Part shown: positions 46,501 through 55,850 of the stretch, in pieces | How positions within the stretch are numbered: the first letter of the stretch is position 1 | How the letters are laid out: each line of letters begins with the position of its first letter | Assembly (NCBI GenBank): GCA_964034945.1 | Contig: OZ035962.1 | Coordinates: 69,020,274 to 69,084,273 of the forward strand | DNA: 64,000 bases | Origin: Chrysopilus asiliformis | Taxonomy: Eukaryota; Arthropoda; Insecta; Diptera; Rhagionidae | Reading direction: 5' to 3' | Made by a program: the position numbers and the translations under genes | The notes under the pieces: model-generated | Told to the model about the DNA's origin: nothing | The model's input: the letters and a program-made list of their open reading frames with translations, nothing else | Database searches by the model: none

Positions 46501-48054
46501 GCCAGGTGCACCGACCCCCATCATTCCGTTGAGAAACATTTCGCTGCCAACGACTAAGCCTTTGCTAGAGTTGGTCGTTGTGCAACCATTTCCATCACTG
46601 CCATCAATTGATGATTCGTCGTCTCCCACGCCAACGCTTACTTTTCGCTCCCGCCTTTTTCCACTTATGCTTGGACTATTTTCATTTTCATTCTCCAAGT
46701 CCATTGGTCCCGCACCCATTTGATTATTATTGTTGGTTACGTTTTTATGTTTCTCTATGACTTTGTTCATAATATTAGATGCATTTTTAAATTCAAGGGG
46801 GCTATCATTTTGTGCTGGCGGTAAATGAGATGGTACCAAATTCGGGCTGGATAGTGAGTGTACATTACCTGGGCCTCCTCCACCAGTCAATTGGGGCATG
46901 TAGTTTGTCCCGTTGGGGATATTCGACATGTTTCCCATCAATGGAACTAAAATACAAAAAAAAATATTTAAAAAAAATTTGTGTTCTCTCGAATTTGAGG
47001 AAATCTTTCCTTCACCTTAGAAACTGGGTTTTTATTTAACAAAAATTTATTGATTCATTACAAGTCTCCTTTAAAATAATAAGTTTTTAATTTCCAGTTG
47101 TCTGTTCATTCATAAACACTAAACTCTGGAAAAAAAAAATTGAGCTAGAAACTTGAAATTTTGCACAGATACGGTTCTCGTAAAAAACTGTTATCGGGCA
47201 AAGATCATTTCTGTCTATCCTCTCGCATATAAGTTTTTTTTTAATTTTCATGAAAACAGCGGACAATAATATTGATTTTAAATAATTCTTCCATACATCA
47301 TGATTCAATCGAACTACCATTTTTTTTTTGGGTTTTATCAAAAATGGTTTATGCTAATCGTATTAGTAGTGTAAGAAAGAAGTACGAGAGAAACAATTAG
47401 TACGCTAGGAGGTACACCAGAAAAAATGTTGGGAAACGATGGCAAAAATTTAAAAAATAAAAGGTACGTTAAGCACAATCCAGACCAACGATTGCGACTA
47501 AGATTGAAGCTCTTCGACCAATAAGATCAAAGCTTTCAACAATAAGAAAATGAAAGCTTTGATCTCATTGGTCGAGGAAGCTCAATCATAATCGCAATCG
47601 CTAGTCTGAATTTGGCCGATTGGGCACAAGAGTTAAAAAGAGGCAAAAAATCCTTCCCATCCATGCTCTTGTTAAATGGAAATTGAATTATGTATTTTAA
47701 TGGGACAAACTTCGGCAAAACTTCGAAACAAATACGAATCCGAAAACATTGTAGGCGAAATGACTAGGTAAACATTTGCATACAAAAATCAGTGTTTACG
47801 AGATCTAGACAAGAAGAAAAATCAATTAAAACGACTCAGTACTGCGTATTGCATTCAAAGTATTTTCTTCCTACACTTCAACAACGAAGAATGGATCTGT
47901 ACGCATTTCATTCACTGTCATGTTAATTCGTACATGATCTAAAAATAATAATAACACTTCCGCACTGTAAATTGAAATTATGTAAAAAAATGTTCTTGCA
48001 ATATTTACCCATCGTGTGTAGCAATGGATTGCCTCCCATTATTGGGTACGACAT
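34569..48054 (-). CDS. ENOX: Ecto-NOX disulfide-thiol exchanger (ENOX1/2-like)
   Basis: Six exons, read on the minus strand: 48054-48009, 46946-45603, 43560-43454, 35512-35378, 35310-34900 and 34835-34569. They total 2310 nt (769 residues), with GT-AG at every junction and all phases matching. The N-terminus is low-complexity with a His run. An RRM-like domain follows at about residues 258-325 (TVFVGGLPENITEEII, KKNFCHIRFV), preceded by CKSCTLFPPNPNAPPP and followed by VDYAQARDDQYDWECKQR, all ENOX signatures. Exon 3 gives HFTKAQRKNIDLWKKQ; exon 4 gives EMEMSDDD; exon 5 is a coiled coil (EENDNLRCQLEAYKNEV); the last exon has STFLVVHPFGAS and GVGAKIERKWKFCGF. ENOX proteins are reported as cell-surface NADH/hydroquinone oxidases and thiol exchangers in vertebrates. 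Introns of 7.9 and 2.0 kb hold many transposons. Confidence 0.92.
36817..37273 (+). mobile_element. Internally deleted DUF4817-type transposon
   Basis: The left end TCGGGTCTTTCAACAAGGAC and the right end GTCCTTGTTGAAAAATCCGA are inverted and flanked by TA. Inside, only the transposase C-terminus survives with frame breaks: TLEELRNNIEREIANVPADM, then a frame change into ARGGHMNDIEFHT, the family's usual end. The DDE core is gone. It lies in ENOX intron 3. Confidence 0.85.
37404..37500 (-). pseudogene. Duplicated fragment of ENOX exon 5 in ENOX intron 3
   Basis: About 95 bases match 34890-34985, the end of exon 5 with its splice donor. Shared phrases are GTGTTGACGATGATGTGACTA, CAATATTTTGCTGGCTGCCT and ATCAATTTCAGAAGATTC. 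A ~9-base gap and a few substitutions separate them. The orientation is the same as the parent exon. The copied donor is altered, so it is probably not spliced in. Confidence 0.85.
37501..39973. other. ENOX intron 3, middle part
   Basis: AT-rich intronic DNA. An inverted-repeat element is at about 38405-38515 and an (AT)n run near 39018-39034. No exon or gene is supported. Confidence 0.45.
38405..38515. repeat. Small inverted-repeat element
   Basis: TAAAGTTATCACGTCATACA at the left and its diverged complement TGTGTAATGCGATAACTTTA at the right; inside, CTTGTGTAAAAATA pairs with TATTTTTTACACAGG. Borders are approximate and no target duplication was found. Confidence 0.55.
39982..40825 (+). mobile_element. 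pogo/Tigger-like element inserted in a structured repeat
   Basis: The ends share AACCTCGATAATGTG in inverted orientation (39989-40003 and 40804-40818), with TA flanks at 39980-39981 and 40826-40827. The insertion splits the tail of the structured repeat on its right: TATAAGTA lies before it and CTCGAATCGAG after it, matching the uninterrupted GAGTACTTATAG of copy 1. Confidence 0.85.
40251..40395 (+). pseudogene. pogo transposase N-terminal (CENP-B-type HTH) remnant
   Basis: An ATG at 40251 gives MAPTQKQHKFLTIKEIDI then a stop; a neighbouring frame continues KMQQGHSGLHLAQLYRVSKS TITAKKHK. This is the psq/CENP-B N-terminal helix-turn-helix that binds the terminal repeats. It has a frameshift, and no DDE domain follows. 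Confidence 0.8.
40826..41050 (-). repeat. Structured ~225-bp dispersed repeat, copy 3 of 4 (most decayed)
   Basis: On the minus strand it keeps the order of conserved words, including CATCAAAGCCTGCTTTA and CACGCAGGTTTACAG, so stem 2 still pairs over 8 positions with one G-T. Stem 1 has decayed (AACTGAC against AATAACTT). Its 3' tail is cut off by the pogo element, and the last 8 bases lie at 39974-39981. Confidence 0.75.
41188..41898. mobile_element. piggyBac-type MITE, TTAA target duplication
   Basis: CACGTTGACTGCCA at 41188-41201 and TGGCAGTCAACGTG at 41885-41898 are perfect inverted 14-mers. Both sides carry TTAA (41184-41187, 41899-41902), the diagnostic piggyBac target. The inside holds a separate repeat of the 122-bp family with a palindromic tail. 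Confidence 0.92.
41280..41790 (+). repeat. 122-bp-family element, single unit plus palindromic tail
   Basis: A head (CCACTTCCACTCATCCGATT, GAAATTTTGCACACATACG), one unit (GGGGGTTTTTGGGATCGGC, GTAAGGATAACGGAAGGTCC) and a palindromic end (41560-41775: GCGCTATGTATCAGAAATAG with its complement at 41726-41749). It matches the architecture at 53.25-54.33 kb and is nested in the piggyBac MITE. Confidence 0.75.
41991..42137 (-). mobile_element. DUF4817-type transposon 5' end, second copy
   Basis: 147 bases match 332-478 with about two mismatches: the first ten codons, the leader and the terminal CCACCCTTTATA. The rest of the element is absent. Confidence 0.9.
42465..42640 (-). pseudogene. LINE ORF2 C-terminal fragment with zinc-binding motif
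   Basis: On the minus strand: TVKHLLCECPALQARRYGTL, then ARFYSSLTELGNHSLEDML and SFVNKSGWFK before a TAG stop. The H-x3-C-x-C-P-A-L box is the C-terminal zinc motif of R1/LOA/I-type LINEs. Upstream decayed pieces (ITGHCPLGAMARR near 42660) belong to it. The GC-rich segment 42350-42800 stands out from the intron, and a TTAGGTTAGGTTAAG string (42348-42362) follows the ORF. Confidence 0.8.
42813..43453. other. ENOX intron 3, last part before exon 3
   Basis: AT-rich, no gene. It includes the GTACGT donor of exon 3 (minus strand, at 43453-43448). Confidence 0.45.
44490..44850 (+). pseudogene. mariner transposase remnant (D34D)
   Basis: The plus strand shows VYYELLKPSETV, then after a frame break KLIHDNARPHIAKPVKTYLE and HPPYSPDIAPSDYHLFRSMQ. 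The Asp of HDNARPH and the Asp of SDYH are separated by 34 residues, the mariner D34D spacing. The first catalytic Asp region is lost or scrambled, and stops are present. Possible element ends CAGGTTGG at 44379 and CAACCTG near 45038 agree only over 7-8 bases. It lies in ENOX intron 2. Confidence 0.88.
47474..47622. repeat. Foldback element in ENOX intron 1
   Basis: Arms of about 65 bases: CAATCCAGACCAACGATTGC with GCTCTTCGACCAATAAGATC on the left, mirrored by GATCTCATTGGTCGAGGAAG and GCAATCGCTAGTCTGAATT on the right, with a short loop around TTCAACAATAAGAAAATGAA. Arms differ at several positions. Probably a MITE. Confidence 0.75.
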
Positions 48055-50067
48055 TTTGTTCGTTTCTGCCTATGTCTTGTATTTTTTTAGCTTTATTTTA
48101 ACATAATAATTTAAGATTTCGAGATTATTCAAAAGCAACAAAATCCTTCAACACAAAATTAATTCGCAACTTTTTCACAAACTTTCTCTTCTTCTTGAAA
48201 TTGCTTAAGAAGACTTCTTCACTCACAGCCATTGGGAAGTATTGGATAGCAGAAAAAGTATCGTCGTTCAGACAAAAATGTTCCTCGCACTTTTTCAATA
48301 GAGAGCCTGTAGGATTTATGATAATCATCGTCTCAATTGATTACAAGAGAATTTCCATTCATGAACACTTCAGTTTGTGAACTTTTTTAGAGCTCAAAAC
48401 GTCAAAAACGATTCGATCAATCTTTTTTGTGAATCGGAACAACTGGCATCGTGGAACACGAATTCGTATTGAAAATATACGATCCAATCAGATTTTGTGT
48501 CAGTCACATGAGTTGTCGTATCTCATATGGAATTTAACAAAAAACATTTTCTCAGGGAAAAAATGTACATATTATGTAACAAGCAGTATTATTTCTTATC
48601 GGATAGTCTGAACAAAACTTTTTATAAAATGTTTAAGCGATTTCGGATAAATTTAAAGTAAAATACTTCTGGTGTTTTGCCGACTTCTATTCTTCTGCAT
48701 ATCAAATATTTTCCTCATCGAAATTGATGAATAAACTTACTACACTAAACATATTTGCATGAAATAAAGACCGTACCTGAATGTTTTTAAATATTCGCGG
48801 GATCTTTTTGTTTCTTGACACTAGTGAGCCAACATATATAGGGAGTGTAAAGGTCAGAAATATCTATTTCCGTTGAGTTTAAATGTTTACCTGATGAAGT
48901 CAGACTTTAACCAAAAAGATTATTTTTCAATTACAAAAATAATTAAAATCGACTATTTTTATAAGAAATTTAACTACTTACTACTTTGTAGTCAAATTTA
49001 CTATTTTGTGGCTCAATTAGCTATTTTTGTAATTGAAATTAACTATTTCAGTAATAGCCACGATTGGATGTTTGGCTGTTTTGCTTCTTGTTAAATGGAA
49101 ATGAAATTACGTGGATTTTTGATGTTTTCCCATTTGTATTTGATTCACCATAGTGCAGTAAAATGTGGGATTTCCCGATTTTCGCACGTTATAGCAAACG
49201 CCGTACATCGAGGCGCCGTATATCGAGGTATAGTTGTACACTCCTATATGATTATTGTCATAAAGAGTACAAAAATTCATACTGAGAAGATGGCTTAAGA
49301 GCTGCGGGATTGACCTTGAAAGGTTCAAAGTGTTTTTGCGCGCACAGCCAGACTTGAATGCAAGTTAAGCTTAACTTGGAGATCTTCGAAGACGAAACCG
49401 GAGTCATCAAGTTGCTAGTAGGGGAAGCGATGAGGATAAGAATCTTTAAGATTTTTTTTCTTTTCTTTTATAGTTCTTTGTTTTTTCAGTTTTTTTTGCT
49501 TCTTTTATAAGAAGCTTAACACTTCAGTCGGGTTTAAAGAATCTGGCCAGCGTAATGTAATTGAAAGTGGATTTATTTGTCAACCCATATAGTCTACATT
49601 TTATGCATTAAGCATGACGCTAGTAACATTCGGTCATGAATTTATCAATATGAAAAATCTGTTACTGTTATAACATTTAATTATTATACGGTCTTTCCCG
49701 CTGGTTTTTTTTTTTACAAAAATCGTTGGTATAAGGAAGAGTCTCGTCAAGCTGGTAGCTACCGACTCCAGGGTTGATTTGAAATTTTTAGGGGTTGATT
49801 CTGGTTTCGGGTAAATTGAATGTTCTATTTGACTCTAAATACGTGAGAACTTTCACCTACAGGACGCCGGCACATATGTTTTAAAAAAATTTGTCTGCGG
49901 CGCATTTGTTTCCCTTCTCCATTTCTTACACATATTCACTTCCTTGATGCAGTTCTTCTTTAGTGATAAGAATTTGAGAAATTCTCCAGGTGATTGATGA
50001 TGAAAAAGTGTTACTACCTCTGATATAATGATCAAAACCATCGATTTTTGAAACGCGATCCCGATTG
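48055..50067. other. ENOX 5' flank, no gene seen
   Basis: Presumed ENOX leader and promoter region on the minus strand, then AT-rich spacer. CCGTACATCGAGGCGCCGTA and ATCGAGGTATAGTTGTA near 49200-49240 resemble the end of another pogo/Tigger-like relic, but I found no partner end. Confidence 0.4.
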
Positions 50068-50075
50068 GTAATAAA

Positions 50076-51539
50076 CAGTGTTGGGGTTATCTAGATAATA
50101 ATTATCTAGATAATCATCTAGATAAAAAAAATGTTATCTTTATCTTATCTAGATAACACCCCAAAAAAGTTATCTTTATCTTATCTAGATAAAGGAAAAT
50201 CCCATTTATCTAGAGATAATCGTTACCACCGAAAATCAAAAAATTAAATCTGAAAAAATGCTGAAACGAAATTGTTTTCTGCATACTTTTGAAAACCTAA
50301 AAACTTTTTTTAGGAACAGTTTTATACTTGGCAACAATTTTTGTTTACGGACAAGGAAGCGAAGTGTCACTCTTTCCCTCGCCTCTCTTCTCTTGTCCAT
50401 AAAAAAAAAGTTCTGCCAGTAACTGTTGCCAAGTGTAAACCGGGCTATGAACGAAATAAAAAATCATAACGTTATAAATTTCCTTACGTAGCAAAATTAA
50501 ACTTATATTTCGTGACGTTATTTCGTTTTGTATCGATAAAAAACTTAATTTCGTTACGTTATAATGTTATTATTCCGTTACACATTGTATTGAAACTGAA
50601 AACAAAAAAACGCACTGTAATAATAGTTTATCACAAAGTAATTCAGTTCAGTTTCCATAAAAATAAATTGTATAACAAATAATAAAACTCAGCAAAAAGA
50701 AAATACAAATAAAAACGGAAAAAAAATGTGATTATTAAGTTAAAAAATCAATAAAAAATACAAAAGACAAAAAATCACACAAAAGTTTTGTTCATTAAAA
50801 AAACTGTCTCCACAAAAGCGTGATTTTGATATCAAAGATATAGAATTTTTTTTTATAGAATTTCGCTCTACTTCTGGAGTTACTAAAAAGAAAATCTTTT
50901 CGCTACCAAAAAACTTGCTTAGAAGATTTCCATTTTTGTATCTCCAGAAATAGAGTGAATCTGGCCAAAACAAAATCCGATTTAGAATCAAAATACGATT
51001 AAAAACACTACTCCAATATTTTTGATTATATTTTATGTCTGTGGGGTTATACTTGATGAACTTTTGTGGGAAATTTCACAAAAAATAATACTGAACAAAA
51101 CAAGGAAATACTAATAAACAACGAAAAAACGTAATATTTTTTTCGTTTTTCGTTATGGTAACGGAATTGAATTTCTATAACGTTCATTATAACGTAATTT
51201 TGAAGAAAAAGCCCGAAAATCATTTCGTTATTTCGTTACGTTACGATAACGTTTCTTATCCGTTTTCTTTTATTATTATTTCGTTTCTTATTATATTTAA
51301 ATTGGAAATCAAGAAAAGCAAAAAATTTTGTGCTATTTTTTTTAGTACGTAATTTTGAATTTTGTGCAATGTCAAAATAAATATTTATCTAAAAATTATC
51401 TAGATAATTTGGCTTTTTATCTTATCTTATCTATTATCTTTCATATTTTCATTATCTATTATCTTATCTAGATAAACATTACGAGCATTTATCTTTATCT
51501 TTATCTAGATAAAAAAATAATTATCTGGCCCCAACACTG
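50076..51539. mobile_element. Non-autonomous hAT element with TATCTAGATA arrays
   Basis: The ends CAGTGTTGGGG and CCCCAACACTG are perfect inverted repeats with a perfect 8-bp target duplication GTAATAAA (50068-50075, 51540-51547). Next to both ends lie clusters of TTATCTAGATAA palindromes. Deeper inside, AACGTTAT and CGTTACG words recur on both sides (50450-50580, 51150-51260), and a pair of TTGGCAACA/TGTTGCCAA words at 50320-50440 suggests a further nested insertion. No transposase. Confidence 0.93.
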
Positions 51540-51837
51540 GTAATAAATTAATGCTTTCGTCCATGCCTTGCCATTGAAATATCTAGTGGAGATTGCTTTT
51601 TCAGTAAATCTTTTTTGCCTTGGGTAAAAATCTAAGGCATCGATGAAAACGTCACGGCGCGTCGGCATATACCGACATATTATCATTTTTTTGTTTTTAG
51701 TAAAAATTAAATATTCAATAAACCACAAACCCAAAACTGAAATCTGAATTTTATTATCTGCCTTATAACCCAAATTATTGCTAAAATTTTCTAAAATTCA
51801 TGTGTCCGCGAAAGGGTTAAGAGGCTGAGAATTGTCA

Positions 51838-52160
51838 CTCGATGGTTTTCGGGATCGCTGATCACTAATCTTCAAAATTTGAAACGAGGGTCCTGTAAGG
51901 ATAACGCAAATTTCCTCTTTCCCATTGTTTCTCGGAAAAACTTACTTTAGGGAGTTTTTTGAGGGCGTTAATCACTAATCTGGTATTGGAATTTCAAAAT
52001 TCGTAATGGGAAGTGTTGTAACCATAACGAAGTACCTTTTTCCATTTTCCGCCGAAAAACTGTCATTAGTATGTTTTCGGGGCAGCTGATTACGAATCTG
52101 TTGTTCGAATTTCAAATTTCAGAACGGGAGGCTCTGAAGGCATAACGATTTTTTTTCGAA
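51838..52160 (+). repeat. Three diverged units of the 122-bp family
   Basis: The phrase GATCGCTGATCACTAATC returns as GGGCGTTAATCACTAATC and GGCAGCTGATTACGAATC at spacings of about 115. Each is followed by a G-rich AAGG/TAACG word like the GTAAGGATAACG of the intact arrays. Older than the arrays at 22 and 53 kb. Confidence 0.7.
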
Positions 52161-52879
52161 AGTTTTGTAGTTATTTCTTTATATTTAAAAAAAATACACC
52201 TGTTCGAAAATTTTAAGTTCTTTGAATCAGCCAAATGTCTAGACTCTAGAGGTTAGTTAAATCTAAGTACCGGTCAAAAACATGGTTATTAGCAATTTTC
52301 AACAAAACCCTAAGCAGAACACTTGCACAGGTTTGCGACAGAGTGTAATAAAAAATTTATGCTTCGGTATTATACATGAAAATTTTGAAAGCTCGGAAGA
52401 GCGGTTGTTTAAATTTTGGTTTGTGATTATACACAGTAAAAAATTTGACCCGTCAGTGTCAAATTTCTTCTAGTCTCAAAGAAAAAGTGTTAATTTTTAA
52501 CACTTATAAATATCACTTTAGCACCTTTGAAATGTGTAAAAAAAATAATAACACATTGAAGTGTGAGGGTTACACCTTGTTGGGAGTTAACTGACTTTAA
52601 CACTTTCGAGTTTCAAACAAATTGGGACTTGAATGTCTTAAAATGAAATTCTTTATAGATCTGAAGGTAATTGGAAATGATGTAGTACTAAGTTTTATTT
52701 TCTTAAAAATAATGTTACTATACAGAAAGAAAAATATGGCAAATTTAATCAAAACGTCTTGGATAAATAAGTTAAATTGGGTTCAAAAAAATGTTGAATT
52801 AAATTGAATGAAAATTAAAATTGTTATTATATTTTTATTTTTTTAATTCAATATTGATGAAAAAAAAATGTGAAAAAAA

Positions 52880-52912
52880 AATCGAGTCGAGATCGGGACT
52901 CGAACCCGCGCA
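52880..52912 (-). repeat. tRNA-like segment with Pol III B box
   Basis: On the minus strand GCGCGGGTTCGAGTCCCGAT contains a perfect B box (GGTTCGAGTCC) in a self-complementary CGGG/CCCG arm, followed by TTTTTTTTT. No A box is visible upstream, so this is a tRNA or SINE fragment. Confidence 0.55.
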
Positions 52913-53092
52913 ACGGATTTTTTTTTCTGTTTTTAGGGTTTTTTTTTAAATTTATTATTATTTTTTAAATAAAAATAATATATTTTAAATAAAAATTATA
53001 AATAATAACCATTTTTATTACTAATAATTAATATTGTTAAAAATAAAAACAATAAAAACCATGTTGCATTTTAACTATGCTCCGCCAAAGGA

Positions 53093-53200
53093 GCAAGCAG
53101 CCCAGTGGGCAAGGCGCACAGAACTCACAAGCGAACGATGTCAGAAACCAAAAACACGCGGTTCAAATTCCATACGGTGCTACACGCGAATTTTTTTTTC
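53093..53200 (+). repeat. tRNA-derived SINE-like segment
   Basis: GCAGCCCAGTGGGCAAGGCG resembles an A box and GCGGTTCAAATTCC a B box about 60 bases on, then a T-rich stretch. No full cloverleaf can be folded, so I call it SINE-like and not a tRNA gene. Confidence 0.5.
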
Positions 53201-53249
53201 TTCTTTTTTATTATTTTTATTCATTAAAAGCTTTTATTTAGCTCGCTAT

Positions 53250-54330
53250 CTTGTCTGTCTGTCTGTCTGTCTGTTTGTCGGGGTCAAATCTTGCAATCAA
53301 ATTTTGACCCACTTCCACTTGTCCGATTGGCTTGGAATTTTGCACACTTATATAAGTCCGATGACAATACAATATTTTCACTACTTCGTCCTTGTAAGGA
53401 TAACGGAAGGTCCTGTAAGGATAACGTGATTATCCTTTTCTCCAAATTTTCCGGAAAAAAATCTATTCTGGGGGTTTTTGGGGTCGCTGAATCCGAATCT
53501 GTCATTAAAAAGTCAGTAAGGATAACGGAAGGTCCTGTAAGGATAACGTGATTATCCTTTTCTCCAAATTTTCCGGAAAAAAATCTATTCTGGGGGTTTT
53601 TGAGGTCGCTGAATCCGAATCTGTCACTAAAAAGTCTGTAAGGATAACGGAAGGTCTTGTAAGGATAACGTGATTATCCTTTTCTCCAAATTTTCCGGAA
53701 AAAAATCTATTCTGGGGGTTTTTGGGGTCGCTGAATCCGAATCTGTCATTAAAAAGTCAGTAAGGATAACGGAAGGTCCTGTAAGGATAACGTGATTATC
53801 CTTTTCTCCAAATTTTCCGGAAAAAAATCTATTCTGGGGGTTTTTGAGGTCGCTGAATCCGAATCTGTCATTAAAAAGTCTGTAAGGATAACGGAAGGTC
53901 ATGTAAGGATAACGTGATTATCCTTTTCTCCAAATTTTCCGGAAAAAAATCTATTCTGGGGGTTTTTGGGGTCGCTGAATACGATTCTCAAGTTAAAAAG
54001 CCTGTAAGGACATCTCAAATGTAAGGATATATATTCGAAGACTAAAAAGAACAAAATAAAAAAATTAAAAAATAAAAATTTTAAAAAAAAGCTTTTATTA
54101 AAAAAGAATGCACTAAAAAGAAAAAAATAATTTTCTGGACGCTGTGTATCACAAATATAAAAGCTTTTAAAAAGCTAGATAAAGCATAAAACAATAAAAT
54201 AAAAACTTATCTCGCTTTTAAAAAGCTTTTATATTTGTGATACACAGCGTCCAGAAAATTATTTTTTTCTTTTTAGTGCATTCTTTTTTAATAAAAGCTT
54301 TTTTTTAAAATTTTTATTTTTTAATTTTTT
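53250..54330 (+). repeat. 122-bp tandem array element: head, five units, palindromic tail
   Basis: Head: (TGTC)n at 53250-53275, then CCACTTCCACTTGTCCGATT. Units start at 53394, 53516, 53638, 53760 and 53882 with an exact 122-base period, then a broken one at 54004. Each has GTAAGGATAACGGAAGGTC, TTTTCCGGAAAA and GGGGGTTTTTGGGGTCGCTG. Tail: a palindrome at 54085-54305 with arms around AAGAATGCACTAAAAAGAAA and its complement. Confidence 0.9.
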
Positions 54331-54862
54331 TTTTTTTATTAAAAACAATGAATAATAGTTAGATGCATTTCATGTAAGTCTTTTAATTCGATAAAAATGA
54401 AAAAAAAATTACCAAATTGATTTTGTTTTTCCCAAGACTGATAAGTGTTAAATTTTTTCTAACACTTTAAGTGTTTATCTAAAATGACACTTAAAAGTCT
54501 CAATGATTCAACACTGAGATCCAGTGCTAAAGTAACACTTTTTTCGGTTTGGACACCATGGAACACATAAATGTGTTAAAAAAATTTAATTTGTATCTTT
54601 GCCCACAAGTCAAAAGGACGTAAGTCGATTCTTGGGCTAACTGCATTCGGTTGTCGCTATCTCTGCTCCCATATGCCTCGAAAGGACATCATAATAAAAA
54701 AAAGAACCGTCTTCCGAGATAAATGACGTATTCTGACGTAAGGAAAAAATCTCGATCTAAAGGATCTTTGAATAAGGATGCTCGATTTTTAAATGTAAAT
54801 AAAACAAGTTGTGTGTGAGATATCCACTTTTTTTTGTTTGAAAGAATATTTTATGGCATTAA

Positions 54863-55850
54863 GTATGGAATATAACGTCGTTCACATGTCCGCCGCGGCT
54901 TTGCTTACTAGCACGTATTCGGGAGGTCCAATTTTCGATGCCTTTATCGCATAAATCTGGCGGAATTTGCTGGATGTCGTTCATTAAACCTCAACCACAA
55001 TTACGCGTGCGTGCGTGCGGCATTATTTTGTTCTGGCATCTAGTAGTTGTCACCGCGTCTAAAAGTAGAGACTGAGCCTACTCTATGCGGCAGGGACGCG
55101 GCAACGCGTCTGAGCAACGCGCAATTATACATTTACTCATATAAATGCGTAGTTTTTACCTTCACCGCGTGGGTGCCGCACGCACGATTGAGGCTTTATG
55201 TTGGCTTTGAGAGCATCAATTGTTTGCGGTTTATTCGCATAGACCTGTGATTTAAAAAAGGCGTTAAATCGCACGGTCTCGGTGGCCAGTTCACGTCGCT
55301 GGCGCGCGAGATAACCATGCTCTCAAATCGCTCGTGCAGAATGTTCATCGTGGCATGCGCTGTGTGGCATGTAGCGCCGTCCTGTTAAACCCACATGTTT
55401 TCGGTATCCATATCATCCAGTTTAGGACAGAAGAAGTTACATGTGGCGGTTATGGCAATGCCATAGATGACGGTTATGGCCATGCCAGTTTCGTTTTGGA
55501 AGAAGTACGAACCGATGATTCCGCCAGCCCAAAATCTGCACCAAACAGTGACTTTCTCGGGATGCATTTAGTTCTGGTGTATCTCGTAAGGATTGGTATC
55601 GCCCCAATTCCGACAATTTTGCTTGTTCACATTCATCCAAAAATGAGCCTCATAAAATTTAGAAAATAAAATAAAATTTAATAGAATCTATCGTAGAAAA
55701 TAAAATTTGACACACGTCGTTCAACGCTATAGCCTTCCATGGTGATTTGCCATACACTTCTGAACAATTCACAGATGTTGCTTTAACAACATAGCCGCTA
55801 TAACCTAGCAAACTTGGAGCGTCCTTATTGAAAGACCCTTTACAACATAT
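54863..55850 (-). pseudogene. Degenerate DUF4817-type transposase, catalytic and C-terminal parts
   Basis: On the minus strand the order is: an end-like GGGTCTTTCAATAAGGACG (about 55830-55848, as in the element at 36817); MHPEKVTVWCRFWAGGIIGS, YFFQNETGMAITV and DDMDTENMW; a stop; DGATCHTAHATMNILHERFE; frame changes; then SRGGHVNDVIFHT at 54863-54905. The N-terminal DNA-binding part is missing and several frames are used, so it is dead. GC-richer than its surroundings. Confidence 0.85.

Larger units (their letters stand above)
52480..54548. mobile_element. Composite MITE with GTGTTA-rich ends and nested repeats
   Basis: The left end GAAAAAGTGTTAATTTTTAA and the right end AAAGTAACACTTTTTTCGG are inverted around AAAAGTGTTA, followed inward on both sides by CACTTTAGCAC and many GTGTTA/TAACAC words. 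The 122-bp array element and two tRNA-like segments sit inside. Target duplication not resolved. Confidence 0.6.

Noticed and set aside
51800..51820. Second piggyBac-type end (GTGTCCGCGAAAGGGTTAA)
   Set aside because: A TTAA with a plausible right end is present, but I found no matching left end in the window.
53284..53902. Open frames on both strands containing KDNVIILFSKFSG-like repeats
   Set aside because: Same 122-bp tandem family; no start context or domain, and the reading frame is a by-product of unit length.
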